Source of the DNA: Tannerella sp. | GTDB taxonomy: Bacteria; Bacteroidota; Bacteroidia; Bacteroidales; Tannerellaceae | Assembly (NCBI GenBank): GCA_031285565.1 | Contig: JAITVY010000088.1 | Location: 1-51,643 of the forward strand | Direction: 5' to 3' | Length of the DNA stretch: 51,643 nucleotides | Shown here: in pieces, positions 35,882-45,107 of the stretch | Numbering within the stretch: position 1 is the stretch's first letter | Layout of the letters: each line of letters opens with the position of its first letter | Notes under the pieces: model-generated | What the model saw: the letters and a program-made list of their open reading frames with translations, nothing else | The model's database searches: none | What the model was told of the DNA's origin: nothing | Position numbers and translations under genes: made by a program

Positions 35882-37144
35882 ATGAAAAAATGGATAATGA
35901 GTCTGGTTTGCTGTTTATCACTTACCATTTGTTTAGCACAGGAAGAAGCAGAAGTAGGCTTGATAGAAAAACTACAAAGCGAAGTAACCGAACAAAGTGA
36001 AATACTCAAAAAACTTCAGAAATTAAAAGTATCCGGTTATATCCAAACACAATACCAGTGGGGAGAGGAATATGCACTCCTCAAGGTTGGTAGTCTCAAT
36101 AATGATCTGGATAAATCGTTTAGCAGATTTGGAATCCGACGCGGACGTATTAAATTCATTTATGAAGAAAATATTGCTTCCGGTGTTTTTCAATTAGATC
36201 TGACAGAAAAGGGTATTAAATTTAAAGACGCTTACCTGCAGGTCAAAGATCCCTGGTTGAAAACAAATTCTTTAAGAGCCGGTATTTTTGATCGTCCTTT
36301 CGGCTTTGAAATCAGCTACTCTTCTTCCCGGCGTGAATCACCGGAACGTTCGACTGTCTTTGAGACATTATTTCCGGAAGAACGCGATCTAGGTGCAATG
36401 TTACACCTGCAGGCTGGTAAAAACTCACCCTGGCATTTCCTCACATTACAAGCCGGTCTGTTTGCCGGAAATGGCATTAAAGAAGAAACTGACAGCCGGA
36501 AAGATTTTATCGGACACTTGTTTGCCAATAAAGACATTAATAGTAACCTGGCAATAGGCGGAGGTATTTCTTATTATCATGGAAGCGTTCACCAGGGCAC
36601 GGAAAATGTCTACAAAATGGAGGGCAAATCATTTGTATTAAACAGCAATCCGGATAATATAGGAAAATTTGCTAAACGCCAGTATTTTGGCATAGATGCA
36701 CAACTATATGTAAACAGCGCTTTAGGTATGACCCAACTGAGAGGCGAATACCTATTCGGACAACAACCAGGTCAGGAACTCGGGTCAAAAAGCCCCAATA
36801 CATCCGTATTGCTGGCTATTGATACCTATATACGTCAATTCAATGGAGGATACGTTATTTTTATCCAGGATTTAGGCTCCATGCCATTATCTGCTGTTCT
36901 AAAATATGACTGGTATGACCCGAATACAAAAGTAAAAAAAGATGAAGTCGGTCTGAACCATACCGGTGAGACTGATATATTAAGGCATACATTCGGAGTT
37001 GGTATGTTATGGAGGATTAATAACTCCCTCCGCCTGCAGGCATATTACGATTTCAAAAATAACGAAAAGACAGAAAATCTTCCAGCATTTACAGGTAATC
37101 TCAAAGATGATTTATTTACTCTGAGACTGCAATATAAATTTTAA
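35882..37144 (+). CDS. Phosphate-selective porin O/P family protein
   Basis: A 420-residue outer-membrane porin. I chose ATG at 35882 (MKKWIMSLVCCLSLTIC, signal peptide ending LAQ). A short coiled coil follows (EVGLIEKLQSEVTEQSEIL), as in OprO/OprP, then a 16-strand-type barrel (YIQTQYQWGEEYALL, GIRRGRIKFIYEE, LRAGIFDRPFGFEI, FGVGMLWRINNSLRLQAYYDF) ending LQYKF. It lies upstream of the pst genes and carries a Pho-like promoter, so uptake of phosphate across the outer membrane is the likely role. Confidence 0.85.
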   Translation: MKKWIMSLVCCLSLTICLAQEEAEVGLIEKLQSEVTEQSEILKKLQKLKVSGYIQTQYQWGEEYALLKVGSLNNDLDKSFSRFGIRRGRIKFIYEENIASGVFQLDLTEKGIKFKDAYLQVKDPWLKTNSLRAGIFDRPFGFEISYSSSRRESPERSTVFETLFPEERDLGAMLHLQAGKNSPWHFLTLQAGLFAGNGIKEETDSRKDFIGHLFANKDINSNLAIGGGISYYHGSVHQGTENVYKMEGKSFVLNSNPDNIGKFAKRQYFGIDAQLYVNSALGMTQLRGEYLFGQQPGQELGSKSPNTSVLLAIDTYIRQFNGGYVIFIQDLGSMPLSAVLKYDWYDPNTKVKKDEVGLNHTGETDILRHTFGVGMLWRINNSLRLQAYYDFKNNEKTENLPAFTGNLKDDLFTLRLQYKF

Positions 37145-37190
37145 AAACCAAAAGTTACGAGTTTTTCTGAGTCATTCTATCTACACGTAA

Positions 37191-37256
37191 ATCTTAACGA
37201 AATCGTAATTCTATTGTTCATATTCTGTAATTCTATTAGCCCATTTTTGTAATATA
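37191..37256 (+). promoter_or_regulatory. Second Pho-type repeat array
   Basis: Six 11-bp steps carry TTAAC (37194), GTAAT (37205), GTTCA (37216), GTAAT (37227), GCCCA (37238) and GTAAT (37249). A -7-like CATTTTTG (37242-37249) starts exactly 15 bp after the fourth unit, repeating the spacing found at the porin and pstS. Its transcript would start near 37256. Confidence 0.5.
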
Positions 37257-37440
37257 AATAATAACAGGCGGCAATTAAAATCTGTCATCCGATAGTTTTC
37301 CCCACGAAAGCAACCAACAAAGGAGCCGTCACAGCCGGCAACGACTGGGCAGAAGGATGGAATAAAAATAAGCTATCCTATTTATCATCTATCAAACAAG
37401 CCAGTGTCCATTGCGATAATAGACACTGGCTTTTAATTTG
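37256..37440 (+). ncRNA. Putative Pho-controlled short transcript or gene relic
   Basis: Between the second Pho-type array and a strong hairpin there is no start codon with a usable frame, so a short RNA of about 180 nt is possible. One frame, however, reads PIVFPTKATNKGAVTAGNDW followed by AEGWNK (about 37290-37370), which resembles the C-terminal ends of Bacteroidetes secreted proteins, so this may be the tail of a lost gene. Its end is a perfect 11-bp stem (37398-37408 with 37422-37432, AAGCCAGTGTC) followed by TTTTAATTT. Confidence 0.4.
37398..37440 (+). terminator. Strong hairpin terminator before pstS
   Basis: Perfect 11-bp stem AAGCCAGTGTC / GACACTGGCTT with a 13-nt loop, followed by TTTTAATTTG. 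It insulates pstS from transcription starting upstream. Confidence 0.75.
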
Positions 37441-37460
37441 CTACCCATGAACTACAAAAA

Positions 37461-37523
37461 CCAAATCGTAACCAAATCGTAACAATAAAGTATACATATT
37501 GTAACCTTCCCAGTCTACTTTTG
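37461..37523 (+). promoter_or_regulatory. Pho-type promoter of pstSCAB
   Basis: GTAAC at 37468, 37479 and 37501 and GTATA at 37490 keep an 11-bp register; the first two sit in identical units CCAAATCGTAA. The -7 box TACTTTTG (37516-37523) begins 15 bp after the last GTAAC, as at the porin. The pstS ATG is 37 bp farther on. Confidence 0.65.
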
Positions 37524-37559
37524 TTTTATAAACATTATCATTAATAATATTGTATAACA

Positions 37560-38375
37560 ATGAAAAAAACAATTCTAACCGTACTGATTTTGGTCGCTGC
37601 ATTAACGGGCGTACAGGCACAACGAATTAAAGGCTCCGATACCATGTTGCCTTTATCTCAGAAAGAAGCAGAAACGTTTATGAAAGCAAATGCTTCACAA
37701 ACTGTCACCGTTACCGGAGGAGGAAGCGGCGTTGGTATATCTTCCCTACTGGAAGGAACCACCGACCTGGCACAGCTTTCCAGAAAAATTAAATTTACCG
37801 AACGGCAGAAATTACAGGAAAGCGGAAAAACGGTAAAAGAAATAATTGCAGCCTACGATGCACTTGCAGTAGTAGTACATCCTTCTAATAAAGTAACCAA
37901 TCTTACACGCGAACAATTGGAAGGTATATTTACAGGAAAAATTAAAAACTGGAAAGAAGTTGGAGGAGACGACATATTAATTGTTCCGTATGCACGTGAA
38001 ACCTCATCGGGAACCTATGAATTCTTCAAGGAAAATGTACTTAAAAATAAAAATTACATGTCCGGAATCATGAGTATGCCGGCAACCGGAGCTATTATTC
38101 AATCCATCAGTCAGACAAAGGGTGCCATCGGCTACGTTGGACTCGCTTACCTGAATAAAGATGTAAAAGCAATCCATGTTTCTTATGATAGCGGAAAAAC
38201 TTTTGTAGCACCCTCAGTAGCAAATGCAAAGAATGAAACCTACCCTATCGTACGGCCCTTATACTATTATTATGATACAAAAGTAGAAAAAACTGTAAAA
38301 CCGTTTATTGATTTTGTATTATCGGCAAAAGGGCAACAGATCGTATCGGAAACCGGCTTTATACCTGCCAAATGA
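37560..38375 (+). CDS. pstS: Phosphate ABC transporter substrate-binding protein
   Basis: A 271-residue periplasmic phosphate-binding protein. Signal peptide MKKTILTVLILVAALTGVQA. Phosphate-binding segments: KGSDTMLPL near the mature N-terminus, GGGSGVGISSLLEGTTDLA, and ARETSSGTYEFF. It delivers phosphate to PstCA. Shorter than the E. coli protein (about 320 residues after processing), matching the compact PstS common in Bacteroidetes. First gene of the pst operon, overlapping pstC by 4 bp. Confidence 0.95.
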   Translation: MKKTILTVLILVAALTGVQAQRIKGSDTMLPLSQKEAETFMKANASQTVTVTGGGSGVGISSLLEGTTDLAQLSRKIKFTERQKLQESGKTVKEIIAAYDALAVVVHPSNKVTNLTREQLEGIFTGKIKNWKEVGGDDILIVPYARETSSGTYEFFKENVLKNKNYMSGIMSMPATGAIIQSISQTKGAIGYVGLAYLNKDVKAIHVSYDSGKTFVAPSVANAKNETYPIVRPLYYYYDTKVEKTVKPFIDFVLSAKGQQIVSETGFIPAK

Positions 38376-39580
38376 AACGAGTCAGAGAATTTTTTGAACG
38401 CATTATAAATGTAATACTGACCGTAAGTGGCAGTATTACAAGTATAGTGATTCTCCTGATCATTATATTTCTTTTTAAAGAAGGACTTGGATTATTTAAA
38501 AGTCCTTCGGTGGAAGCAGGTTATGCACTTTGCGTACATTCTTCAAATCATATAAACAATCTGACACCGGAACAAATAAAGCAGATTTTTGATTGGGAAA
38601 TAACCGACTGGAGTGAAGTGGGAAGTCAAAACGGGGAAATAATGCCCTTTCGCTTCGAAGAAGTATTTTCCATTTATCCCGAAGAAGAATTTGGTGAAGA
38701 ATATGCGCTTCTTCCGGAAAAATTAGGAGAAGTAATCGAAGCAAATACAAATATTATTGCTTTCATTCCTGAAAAATACATTCCTTCGGATAATAGTACA
38801 GTCAAAATCTTACCTGCCGGATCTATCCGCATCCAGGATTTTTTCGGTGGAAAAGAATGGTTGCCTACTGCATCACCATCTCCCCTGTTCGGAGTATTAC
38901 CTCTGATTTTGGGAACGCTCCTTGTCAGTATCGTTGCTATTCTGATCGCACTACCTCTGGGATTAGGCGTAGCTATTTATATGTCGGAACTGGCAAGTGA
39001 GCGGGTACGGAAAATTCTGAAACCAACCATCGAACTATTAGCCGGGATTCCGTCGGTAGTATATGGATTTTTCGGTTTAGTCGTACTCGTTCCTTTAATT
39101 CAGCAAGTGTTTCATTTGCCGGTGGGCGAAACAGCTTTTGCCGGTAGTTTAATATTAGCTATTATGGCATTGCCCACTATTATCACTATTGCAGAAGATG
39201 CCATGCGGAATACTCCGAAAGCAATGCGTGAAGCCAGCCTGGGCTTAGGAGCCAATCAATGGCAAACCATCTACCGGGTAATTATACCATACGCATCTTC
39301 CGGAATAATGGCTGCAGTAGTTTTAGGTATCGGCAGAGCAATTGGTGAAACTATGGCAGTTTTAATGGTAACCGGTAATGCAGCTGTTATGCCCACATCA
39401 CTATTCCAGGCAGTACGTACCATTCCGGCAACAATAGCTGCAGAATTGGGCGAAGCACCTGCCGGAGGCGCTCATTATCAGGCGCTGTTTTTATTAGGAT
39501 GCATATTATTTCTTATAACGATGGTGATTAGTGTATTATCAGAAGTAATATCCAAACAACAACGAAATAAAGGTATTTAA
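38372..39580 (+). CDS. pstC: Phosphate ABC transporter permease PstC with periplasmic insert
   Basis: A 402-residue inner-membrane permease. TM1 is near residues 15-35. Unusually, residues about 45-165 form a soluble insert before TM2. Part of it (VHSSNHINNLT, EQIKQIF, then DWSEVG) mirrors PstS (VHPSNKVTNLT, EQLEGIF, then NWKEVG), 16 identities in 31 aligned residues by eye. The rest is a normal PstC core: GVLPLILGTLLVSIVAI, GIPSVVYGFFGLVVLVPL, and the coupling EAA-like loop REASLGLGANQWQTIYRVIIP. Typical PstC is about 300 residues; the insert explains the difference. Confidence 0.93.
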   Translation: MKRVREFFERIINVILTVSGSITSIVILLIIIFLFKEGLGLFKSPSVEAGYALCVHSSNHINNLTPEQIKQIFDWEITDWSEVGSQNGEIMPFRFEEVFSIYPEEEFGEEYALLPEKLGEVIEANTNIIAFIPEKYIPSDNSTVKILPAGSIRIQDFFGGKEWLPTASPSPLFGVLPLILGTLLVSIVAILIALPLGLGVAIYMSELASERVRKILKPTIELLAGIPSVVYGFFGLVVLVPLIQQVFHLPVGETAFAGSLILAIMALPTIITIAEDAMRNTPKAMREASLGLGANQWQTIYRVIIPYASSGIMAAVVLGIGRAIGETMAVLMVTGNAAVMPTSLFQAVRTIPATIAAELGEAPAGGAHYQALFLLGCILFLITMVISVLSEVISKQQRNKGI

Positions 39581-39601
39581 GAGAAAAATAAAAAACAACG
39601 T

Positions 39602-40456
39602 ATGAATAAAAGAACTAAACAGCAAATTGCATTTTTCGTTCTGCGTTTTTTAGGCCTGTTGGTAGTAGCCATTTTATGCTGGATACTCGGTTTTATTATT
39701 TATAACGGAATCGGTGTAATAAACTGGACATTTCTTACCGCTGCACCAACTGAAGGGATGACTTCAGGAGGAATATTTCCGGCAATTGTCGGTACACTAT
39801 GCCTGGTTGCAGGAAGTGTGATTATTTCTTTTCCGATTGGGGTTATGTCGGCCATTTATATGAATGAATATGCCGGCGACGGCAAAATCGTAAAATTTAT
39901 ACGTATGATGACTAATAATCTGGGAAGTATACCTTCCATTGTTTTCGGATTATTCGGGATGTCATTATTCGTTAATACAATGGGATTCGGAGACTCAATT
40001 ATAGCCGGATCATGCACACTTGGCCTACTCGTATTGCCACTCATCATCCGCACAACCGAAGAAGCGCTGAAAGCTATTCCCGATTCATTCCGGACAGGCA
40101 GTCTGGCATTAGGCGCCAGTAAACTGCAAACGATCTGGAAAGTAACACTTCCAATGGCTTTTCCCAATATCATCACTGGATTAATTCTCTCTATCGGAAG
40201 GGTTTCCGGTGAAACAGCGCCTATTTTATTTACGGTAGCAGCTTATTTTTTACCTAAACTCCCCAATAGTATCTTTGACCAGGTAATGGCGCTGCCTTAT
40301 CATTTATATGTAATTGCCACAAGCGGAACCGATATTGAAGCTTCCCGCCCAATTGCCTATGGCACTGCACTCGTTTTAATTGTCATTGTATTACTAATGA
40401 ATCTTCTGGCATCTGCTCTTCGAAGATATTTCGGAAATAAAGTGAAAACAAACTGA
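39602..40456 (+). CDS. pstA: Phosphate ABC transporter permease PstA
   Basis: A 284-residue inner-membrane permease with six predicted helices. Family motifs: [37 protein letters not shown] and the coupling loop [21 protein letters not shown]. It pairs with PstC to form the phosphate channel. It starts 21 bp after pstC and is followed by pstB after one base. Confidence 0.96.
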   Translation: MNKRTKQQIAFFVLRFLGLLVVAILCWILGFIIYNGIGVINWTFLTAAPTEGMTSGGIFPAIVGTLCLVAGSVIISFPIGVMSAIYMNEYAGDGKIVKFIRMMTNNLGSIPSIVFGLFGMSLFVNTMGFGDSIIAGSCTLGLLVLPLIIRTTEEALKAIPDSFRTGSLALGASKLQTIWKVTLPMAFPNIITGLILSIGRVSGETAPILFTVAAYFLPKLPNSIFDQVMALPYHLYVIATSGTDIEASRPIAYGTALVLIVIVLLMNLLASALRRYFGNKVKTN

Positions 40457-40457
40457 T

Positions 40458-41204
40458 ATGATAGAAGCAAAAGACATAAATTTTTATTACGGTGATTTCC
40501 ATGCATTAAAGAATATCACGATGGAAATTACATCCAATACCGTTACAGCCTTTATCGGTCCGTCCGGTTGCGGAAAATCTACGTTCTTACGATTATTCAA
40601 CCGGATGAATGATCTGATTGATAATACACGTCTGACAGGCGAATGCCTTATCGACGGACAAAATATTTACAGTAAATCGGTCCGGGTAGATGAACTACGG
40701 AAACAAGTAGGTATGGTATTCCAAAAACCAAACCCATTCCCGAAAACCATTTTTGAAAATGTAGCGTATGGCCTGCGCGTGAATGATATCAGGGATAAAT
40801 CTTTTATTGCAGCCAAAGTAGAGGAATCATTAAAATCCGCTGCCCTATGGGAAGAAGTAAAAGATAAATTAAAAAAATCAGCATTTGAATTATCAGGAGG
40901 ACAACAGCAACGACTGTGTATAGCACGTGCTCTGGCTGTTTCACCATCAATTCTGTTAATGGACGAACCGGCTTCGGCACTCGATCCGATCTCTACATCC
41001 AAAATCGAAGAATTAATCCATACACTTAAACAAGCATATACGATTGTGATTGTTACACACAATATGCAGCAAGCGGCTCGTATTAGCGACAAAACAGGCT
41101 TCTTTATGCTGGGGGAACTGATTGAATATAACGACACAAAAAAGATTTTTTTAAACCCGGATAAAGAACAAACAGAAAATTACATAACCGGCAGGTTCGG
41201 ATAA
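40458..41204 (+). CDS. pstB: Phosphate ABC transporter ATP-binding protein
   Basis: A 248-residue ATPase that powers phosphate import. Walker [14 protein letters not shown] loop VFQKPNPFP, signature [15 protein letters not shown], Walker [14 protein letters not shown] loop VTHNM. The pattern NRMNDLI with the [14 protein letters not shown] segment is specific to PstB. Standard length. Last gene of the pst block before phoU. Confidence 0.98.
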   Translation: MIEAKDINFYYGDFHALKNITMEITSNTVTAFIGPSGCGKSTFLRLFNRMNDLIDNTRLTGECLIDGQNIYSKSVRVDELRKQVGMVFQKPNPFPKTIFENVAYGLRVNDIRDKSFIAAKVEESLKSAALWEEVKDKLKKSAFELSGGQQQRLCIARALAVSPSILLMDEPASALDPISTSKIEELIHTLKQAYTIVIVTHNMQQAARISDKTGFFMLGELIEYNDTKKIFLNPDKEQTENYITGRFG

Positions 41205-41255
41205 AATCATTTTATTCATTTTCAACTCTCAATTTTCAACTTTCAACTAAATATA

Positions 41256-41921
41256 ATGAAACATACAGAAAAAGAATTACAGTCTTTGAAAGAGGAAGTC
41301 AGCCAAATGTGGAAACTGGTACTTTCGCAACTCGAAAAAGCTAAACAAAGCTTCATAAACGGCGATATCGAACTGGCACGCGAAATAGCCAGCCGTGAAA
41401 AAAGAGTAGATGCTTTCGAACTGAAAATAGACAGCGATTGCGAAAACTATATAGCCTTGTATAGTCCTGTAGCTATTGACCTCCGGTTAGTGCTTTCACT
41501 TATAAAAATCAGCAGTACGCTGGAACGAATCGGTGATTTTGCTGAAGGAGTTGCACGCCATGTAATCGACGATGATTGCAATAAAATAGATCCACACATA
41601 TTAGAAGAGCTACAGCTGGAAAAAATGTTCGACGGACTTATCTCCATGCTTTCGGATAGTTATGTGGCATTAGAATCCGAAAACACTAAACTGTCAGGTA
41701 AAATTCTGGCAAAAGACGATGAAATAGATACACTTTATGCTAATTCAGTCGAAATATTAACAACTTGTCTGCAAAATAACACATCACTCGCCCGTTGCGG
41801 ATTGAAACTGATGCTTCTGATACGTAAACTGGAGCGCATCGGAGATCATTGTAGTAATATTGTTGAAGAAATCGTTTTCTACGTTGATGCTAAAGTTCTG
41901 AAACATGGATCTAAAAAATAA
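41256..41921 (+). CDS. phoU: Phosphate signalling protein PhoU
   Basis: A 221-residue cytoplasmic helical protein with two PhoU repeats. The metal-binding motifs are visible: ISSTLERIGDFAEGVARHV in the first and LIRKLERIGDHCSNIVEEI in the second. PhoU links PstB activity to the sensor kinase and lowers Pho gene expression when phosphate is plentiful. It lies 51 bp after pstB and 92 bp before the regulator gene. Confidence 0.96.
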   Translation: MKHTEKELQSLKEEVSQMWKLVLSQLEKAKQSFINGDIELAREIASREKRVDAFELKIDSDCENYIALYSPVAIDLRLVLSLIKISSTLERIGDFAEGVARHVIDDDCNKIDPHILEELQLEKMFDGLISMLSDSYVALESENTKLSGKILAKDDEIDTLYANSVEILTTCLQNNTSLARCGLKLMLLIRKLERIGDHCSNIVEEIVFYVDAKVLKHGSKK

Positions 41922-42013
41922 CTGATTTTGATGATACGATCCGGATTTTTTATATTTATTTTGTAAACAGCGGAATACTAAAGAGAATATATCGATCCTA
42001 TTTTCAATAATAT

Positions 42014-42697
42014 ATGAAAAAACAGAAGATCTTAATTGTAGATGACGAGCCGGATATATGTGAAATATTAGCATACAATCTAACCAGTGATGGGTATGAG
42101 ACCGTGTCTGCTTATTCGGCAGAAGAAGCACTGAAAAAGCTAACTTCCGACTATTCGCTCATATTACTGGACGTGATGATGGGGGGTATGTCAGGATATA
42201 AATTTGCTGAGGTCTTGCGTAGCAATGGAAATCAGATTCCAATCATATTCCTGACTGCTAAAGACTCCGAAAATGATATGCTGACGGGTTTTTCTGTTGG
42301 TGGAGACGACTATATCTCCAAACCTTTTTCTTTGAAAGAAGTATCTGCCCGTGTAAAAGCTGTGATAAAACGACAGTCTTCAGAACCTAAACCAGTAAAT
42401 AAATTCATATTCGAAGACTTCTGCATTGATTTTGAGACAAAGGATGTAACAATCGGTCCGGAGACCATACTACTCACAAGAACCGAATTTGAAATCCTGA
42501 CATTCCTGGCAAAACATCCCGGCAGAATTTTTTCGCGGGAAGAAATAATCAATACAATCTGGGAAGAAACTCCTTTCATTACCGAACGAACAGTTGATGT
42601 ACATATCACACGTTTGCGTAAAAAACTAGGAGCTCATTCTTCACTTATATCTAACCGTTCGGGATATGGTTACCGTTTTAATATACCTAACGCATGA
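42014..42697 (+). CDS. PhoB/OmpR-type response regulator
   Basis: A 227-residue regulator. Receiver: ILIVDDEPDICE, phosphoacceptor Asp in LILLDVMMG (near residue 53), FLTAKDSEND, DYISKPFS. C-terminal winged helix: LTRTEFEILTFLAKHPGRIF, then ERTVDVHITRLRKKLG, with the GYGYRF wing. Its place after phoU and overlap of 4 bp with the kinase gene make it the likely PhoB equivalent. The 11-bp repeat arrays upstream of the porin and pstS are its probable targets. Confidence 0.9.
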   Translation: MKKQKILIVDDEPDICEILAYNLTSDGYETVSAYSAEEALKKLTSDYSLILLDVMMGGMSGYKFAEVLRSNGNQIPIIFLTAKDSENDMLTGFSVGGDDYISKPFSLKEVSARVKAVIKRQSSEPKPVNKFIFEDFCIDFETKDVTIGPETILLTRTEFEILTFLAKHPGRIFSREEIINTIWEETPFITERTVDVHITRLRKKLGAHSSLISNRSGYGYRFNIPNA

Positions 42698-44421
42698 AAC
42701 TTTCTTACCGACAAAAAATATCTCTTTATTTCATAATAATCTTTGCAGTCTTTACGCTTGGAATAGTTGTTTTTGAAAAATCGCAGGATAAAAAATTCAG
42801 AACTGAAGCGTTAGAAGAAAAACTGGATATATATGCCGAAATCATTAACTCCTCATTAATCATAAATCACAATAATTTTGAAATAATAGACAGTCTTACA
42901 AAAATATTCCCTCAGCACATCCGGATTACAATCATCGATAAACAAGGTATTGTTTTATATGACAATTCCTTAGAAAAAATAAGCAATCTTGAGAATCATG
43001 CAGGACGGCCGGAAATCACGAAAGCCGAAAAGCAATCCAAAGGGAAAGATATCCGTCTTTCTGCTTCTAACCACCATGAATATCTTTATTATGCAAAACG
43101 TTATAATACCTACTTTATACGTGTTGCCCTTCCGTATGATATTCAGGTGAAAAACTTCCTCAAATCCGATAATTTATTTCTTTATTATATCACTGCATTA
43201 TTTATCATCATACTGTTTTTTATCAATTACGTAGCCGGTAGATTTGGCCAGTCTATTAAACGCCTGAATGAATTTGCACAAACAGTAGGTAATGACAATA
43301 ACAAATCGCCCATCAATTTTCCCGAAGATGAACTGGGAATGTTAGGAAGTAAAATTTACGACGACTATAAGCGTCTGAAAAGCAGCAAAAAAGAGATTGA
43401 AGCTGAACGTGAAAAGTTATTACAACACGTTTATACCTCAGGTGAAGGGATTTGCTTTTTTTCGTCCGATAAAAAAGTCGAGTTTCACAACGGCTTATTT
43501 ATTCAGTACCTGAATATTATTACCGAAGAGTCAGCTTCCGATCCTCTAATCATATATGATGATCCTGCATTCGCCGGGGTTAGTTCATTTTTATCAAAAA
43601 AAGAAAGGGATAGCAATTATTATGCAACTCAAATCAACAAACATGGTAAAAGTTTTTATATCCAGGTAAACATTTTTGAAAACAAAAGTTTCGAAATGAT
43701 CATTAATGATATTACCAAACAGGAAAAAACACGTTTATTAAAACAAGAAATGACCGGTAATATCGCACATGAGTTACGTACTCCCGTTACCAGTATCCGG
43801 GGGTATCTGGAAATTATTTTATCACAATCACCTGATTCCGATAAAACCAGAGCTTTTTTAGAGAAAACATACAATCAAACGCTTATTCTATCTGAATTAA
43901 TACAAGATATGAGTTTGATTACAAAAATAGAAGGAGCCCCTCAATCATTTCAGTTAGAACCTATTCATTTGATAAATTTACTTGAAGACCTGCAGGCTGA
44001 TTTTAATATCTTATTTAAAGAGAATAATATCTGTATGCATTGGAATATAAATAACGACATTATAATAAAAGGAAACCATAACCTGTTATATTCGGTATTC
44101 CGAAATCTGACCGATAACGTCATCCGGTATGCCGGTAAAAACACCCATATTTATATCCACAAATACAATGAAGATAAAGACTTTTATTACTTTTCCTATT
44201 CCGATACCGGAACGGGTATTCCTGACGAACGCCATCTGAATCGTCTGTTCGAACGCTTTTATCGTGTAAATGAAGGACGAACCAGAGATACCGGCGGATC
44301 CGGACTGGGTCTATCTATTGTCAAGAATGCTATCTTGTTTCACAAAGGCACCATTGTGGCCAAAAACAAGACAGGGGGCGGACTGGAATTCCTGTTTAAA
44401 TTACCCCGATATACAACTTAG
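42694..44421 (+). CDS. PhoR-type sensor histidine kinase
   Basis: A 575-residue membrane kinase. TM1 residues 10-26, a periplasmic domain to about 155, TM2 near 158-178 (LFLYYITALFIIILFFI), then HAMP-like and PAS-like linkers. HisKA with the phosphoacceptor in MTGNIAHELRTPVTSIRGY; HATPase_c with N box NLTDNVIRYAGK, DTGTGIPDE and GGSGLGLSIVKNA. E. coli PhoR has almost no periplasmic loop, whereas this one has about 130 residues outside, a design seen in Bacteroidetes. It pairs with the adjacent regulator. Confidence 0.9.
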   Translation: MKLSYRQKISLYFIIIFAVFTLGIVVFEKSQDKKFRTEALEEKLDIYAEIINSSLIINHNNFEIIDSLTKIFPQHIRITIIDKQGIVLYDNSLEKISNLENHAGRPEITKAEKQSKGKDIRLSASNHHEYLYYAKRYNTYFIRVALPYDIQVKNFLKSDNLFLYYITALFIIILFFINYVAGRFGQSIKRLNEFAQTVGNDNNKSPINFPEDELGMLGSKIYDDYKRLKSSKKEIEAEREKLLQHVYTSGEGICFFSSDKKVEFHNGLFIQYLNIITEESASDPLIIYDDPAFAGVSSFLSKKERDSNYYATQINKHGKSFYIQVNIFENKSFEMIINDITKQEKTRLLKQEMTGNIAHELRTPVTSIRGYLEIILSQSPDSDKTRAFLEKTYNQTLILSELIQDMSLITKIEGAPQSFQLEPIHLINLLEDLQADFNILFKENNICMHWNINNDIIIKGNHNLLYSVFRNLTDNVIRYAGKNTHIYIHKYNEDKDFYYFSYSDTGTGIPDERHLNRLFERFYRVNEGRTRDTGGSGLGLSIVKNAILFHKGTIVAKNKTGGGLEFLFKLPRYTT

Positions 44422-44555
44422 CTCAAAGAATGTACAAAAGAATCTATCTAAAAGGAAAAGATCAATAAAAAATATCTTTTTGAACAAATCTGAAGTAAAA
44501 TTGTTAGATAATAACCTTGTAATAAAATTTGAGATATTAGTCTGAGATATGCTAC

Positions 44556-44590
44556 GGTTCAAGCAGGCTTTACAGCCTGTTTGAACCTTC
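44556..44590 (+). terminator. Hairpin downstream of the phoR-like gene
   Basis: A 14-bp stem with one G-T pair and a TTAC loop, about 135 bp after the kinase stop codon. The following TTCTTAAAATT is only weakly T-rich. Confidence 0.5.
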
Positions 44591-44903
44591 TTAAAATTCA
44601 TTCCTTGTTGACCTTTATTGATTTAATTAAAAAAACAACTAATAATTTATCTTACAAAGACCTCTTTTTTTACCATATAGATAGACTTTTTTCCGGAAAA
44701 CGTAATAAAATGATTTTGCTTTTTGCATTATTCGTATCAATTATACTATTAAATTCAGCTTTATTTGAAATAAATTTTAAATAAATTCTAAATTACAAAT
44801 ACAGGCTTAGGTTATAAGAAAAGTATTATACTCTATTTTAAAATTTTTGGTTCAATAGAAAAGCCAAAATAAATAAGCCTGCGCTATATATGAAAAACTG
44901 CGA

Positions 44904-44938
44904 AACTGTCGGTCTGAGAAGATCGACAGTTATTTTTT
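44904..44938 (+). terminator. Orphan terminator-like hairpin
   Basis: 8-bp stem AACTGTCG / CGACAGTT with an inner TCT/AGA pairing, followed by ATTTTTTAT on the plus strand. No gene precedes it for 480 bp. Confidence 0.6.
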
Positions 44939-45107
44939 ATAGAAATTCTGTTTCTCAATCTGCGATTTTTTTGTCAATATTTTTGACAACCATGTTAATT
45001 TTTTAGACAAACACCTTTATTACAGAAAGTGCATGCAATTAAAAATAAACCACTTACACATTCGGCATAGATTTTGATATTAATCAATAAAATAAAAACA
45101 ATAAATT

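Larger units (their letters stand above)
44422..45107. other. 686-bp AT-rich spacer with three hairpins
   Basis: No gene I can support. It holds a 14-bp stem GGTTCAAGCAGGCT / AGCCTGTTTGAACC with loop TTAC (44556-44587), a 9-bp inverted repeat around ACAGGCTTA / TAAGCCTG (44801-44881), and a terminator-like stem AACTGTCG / CGACAGTT (44904-44931) followed by ATTTTTTA. The first probably ends the pst-pho transcript; the last two could frame a small RNA. Confidence 0.5.

Noticed and set aside
44581..44784. 67-codon ORF with a hydrophobic end
   Set aside because: TTG start within a terminator hairpin, no ribosome-binding context, no recognised family.
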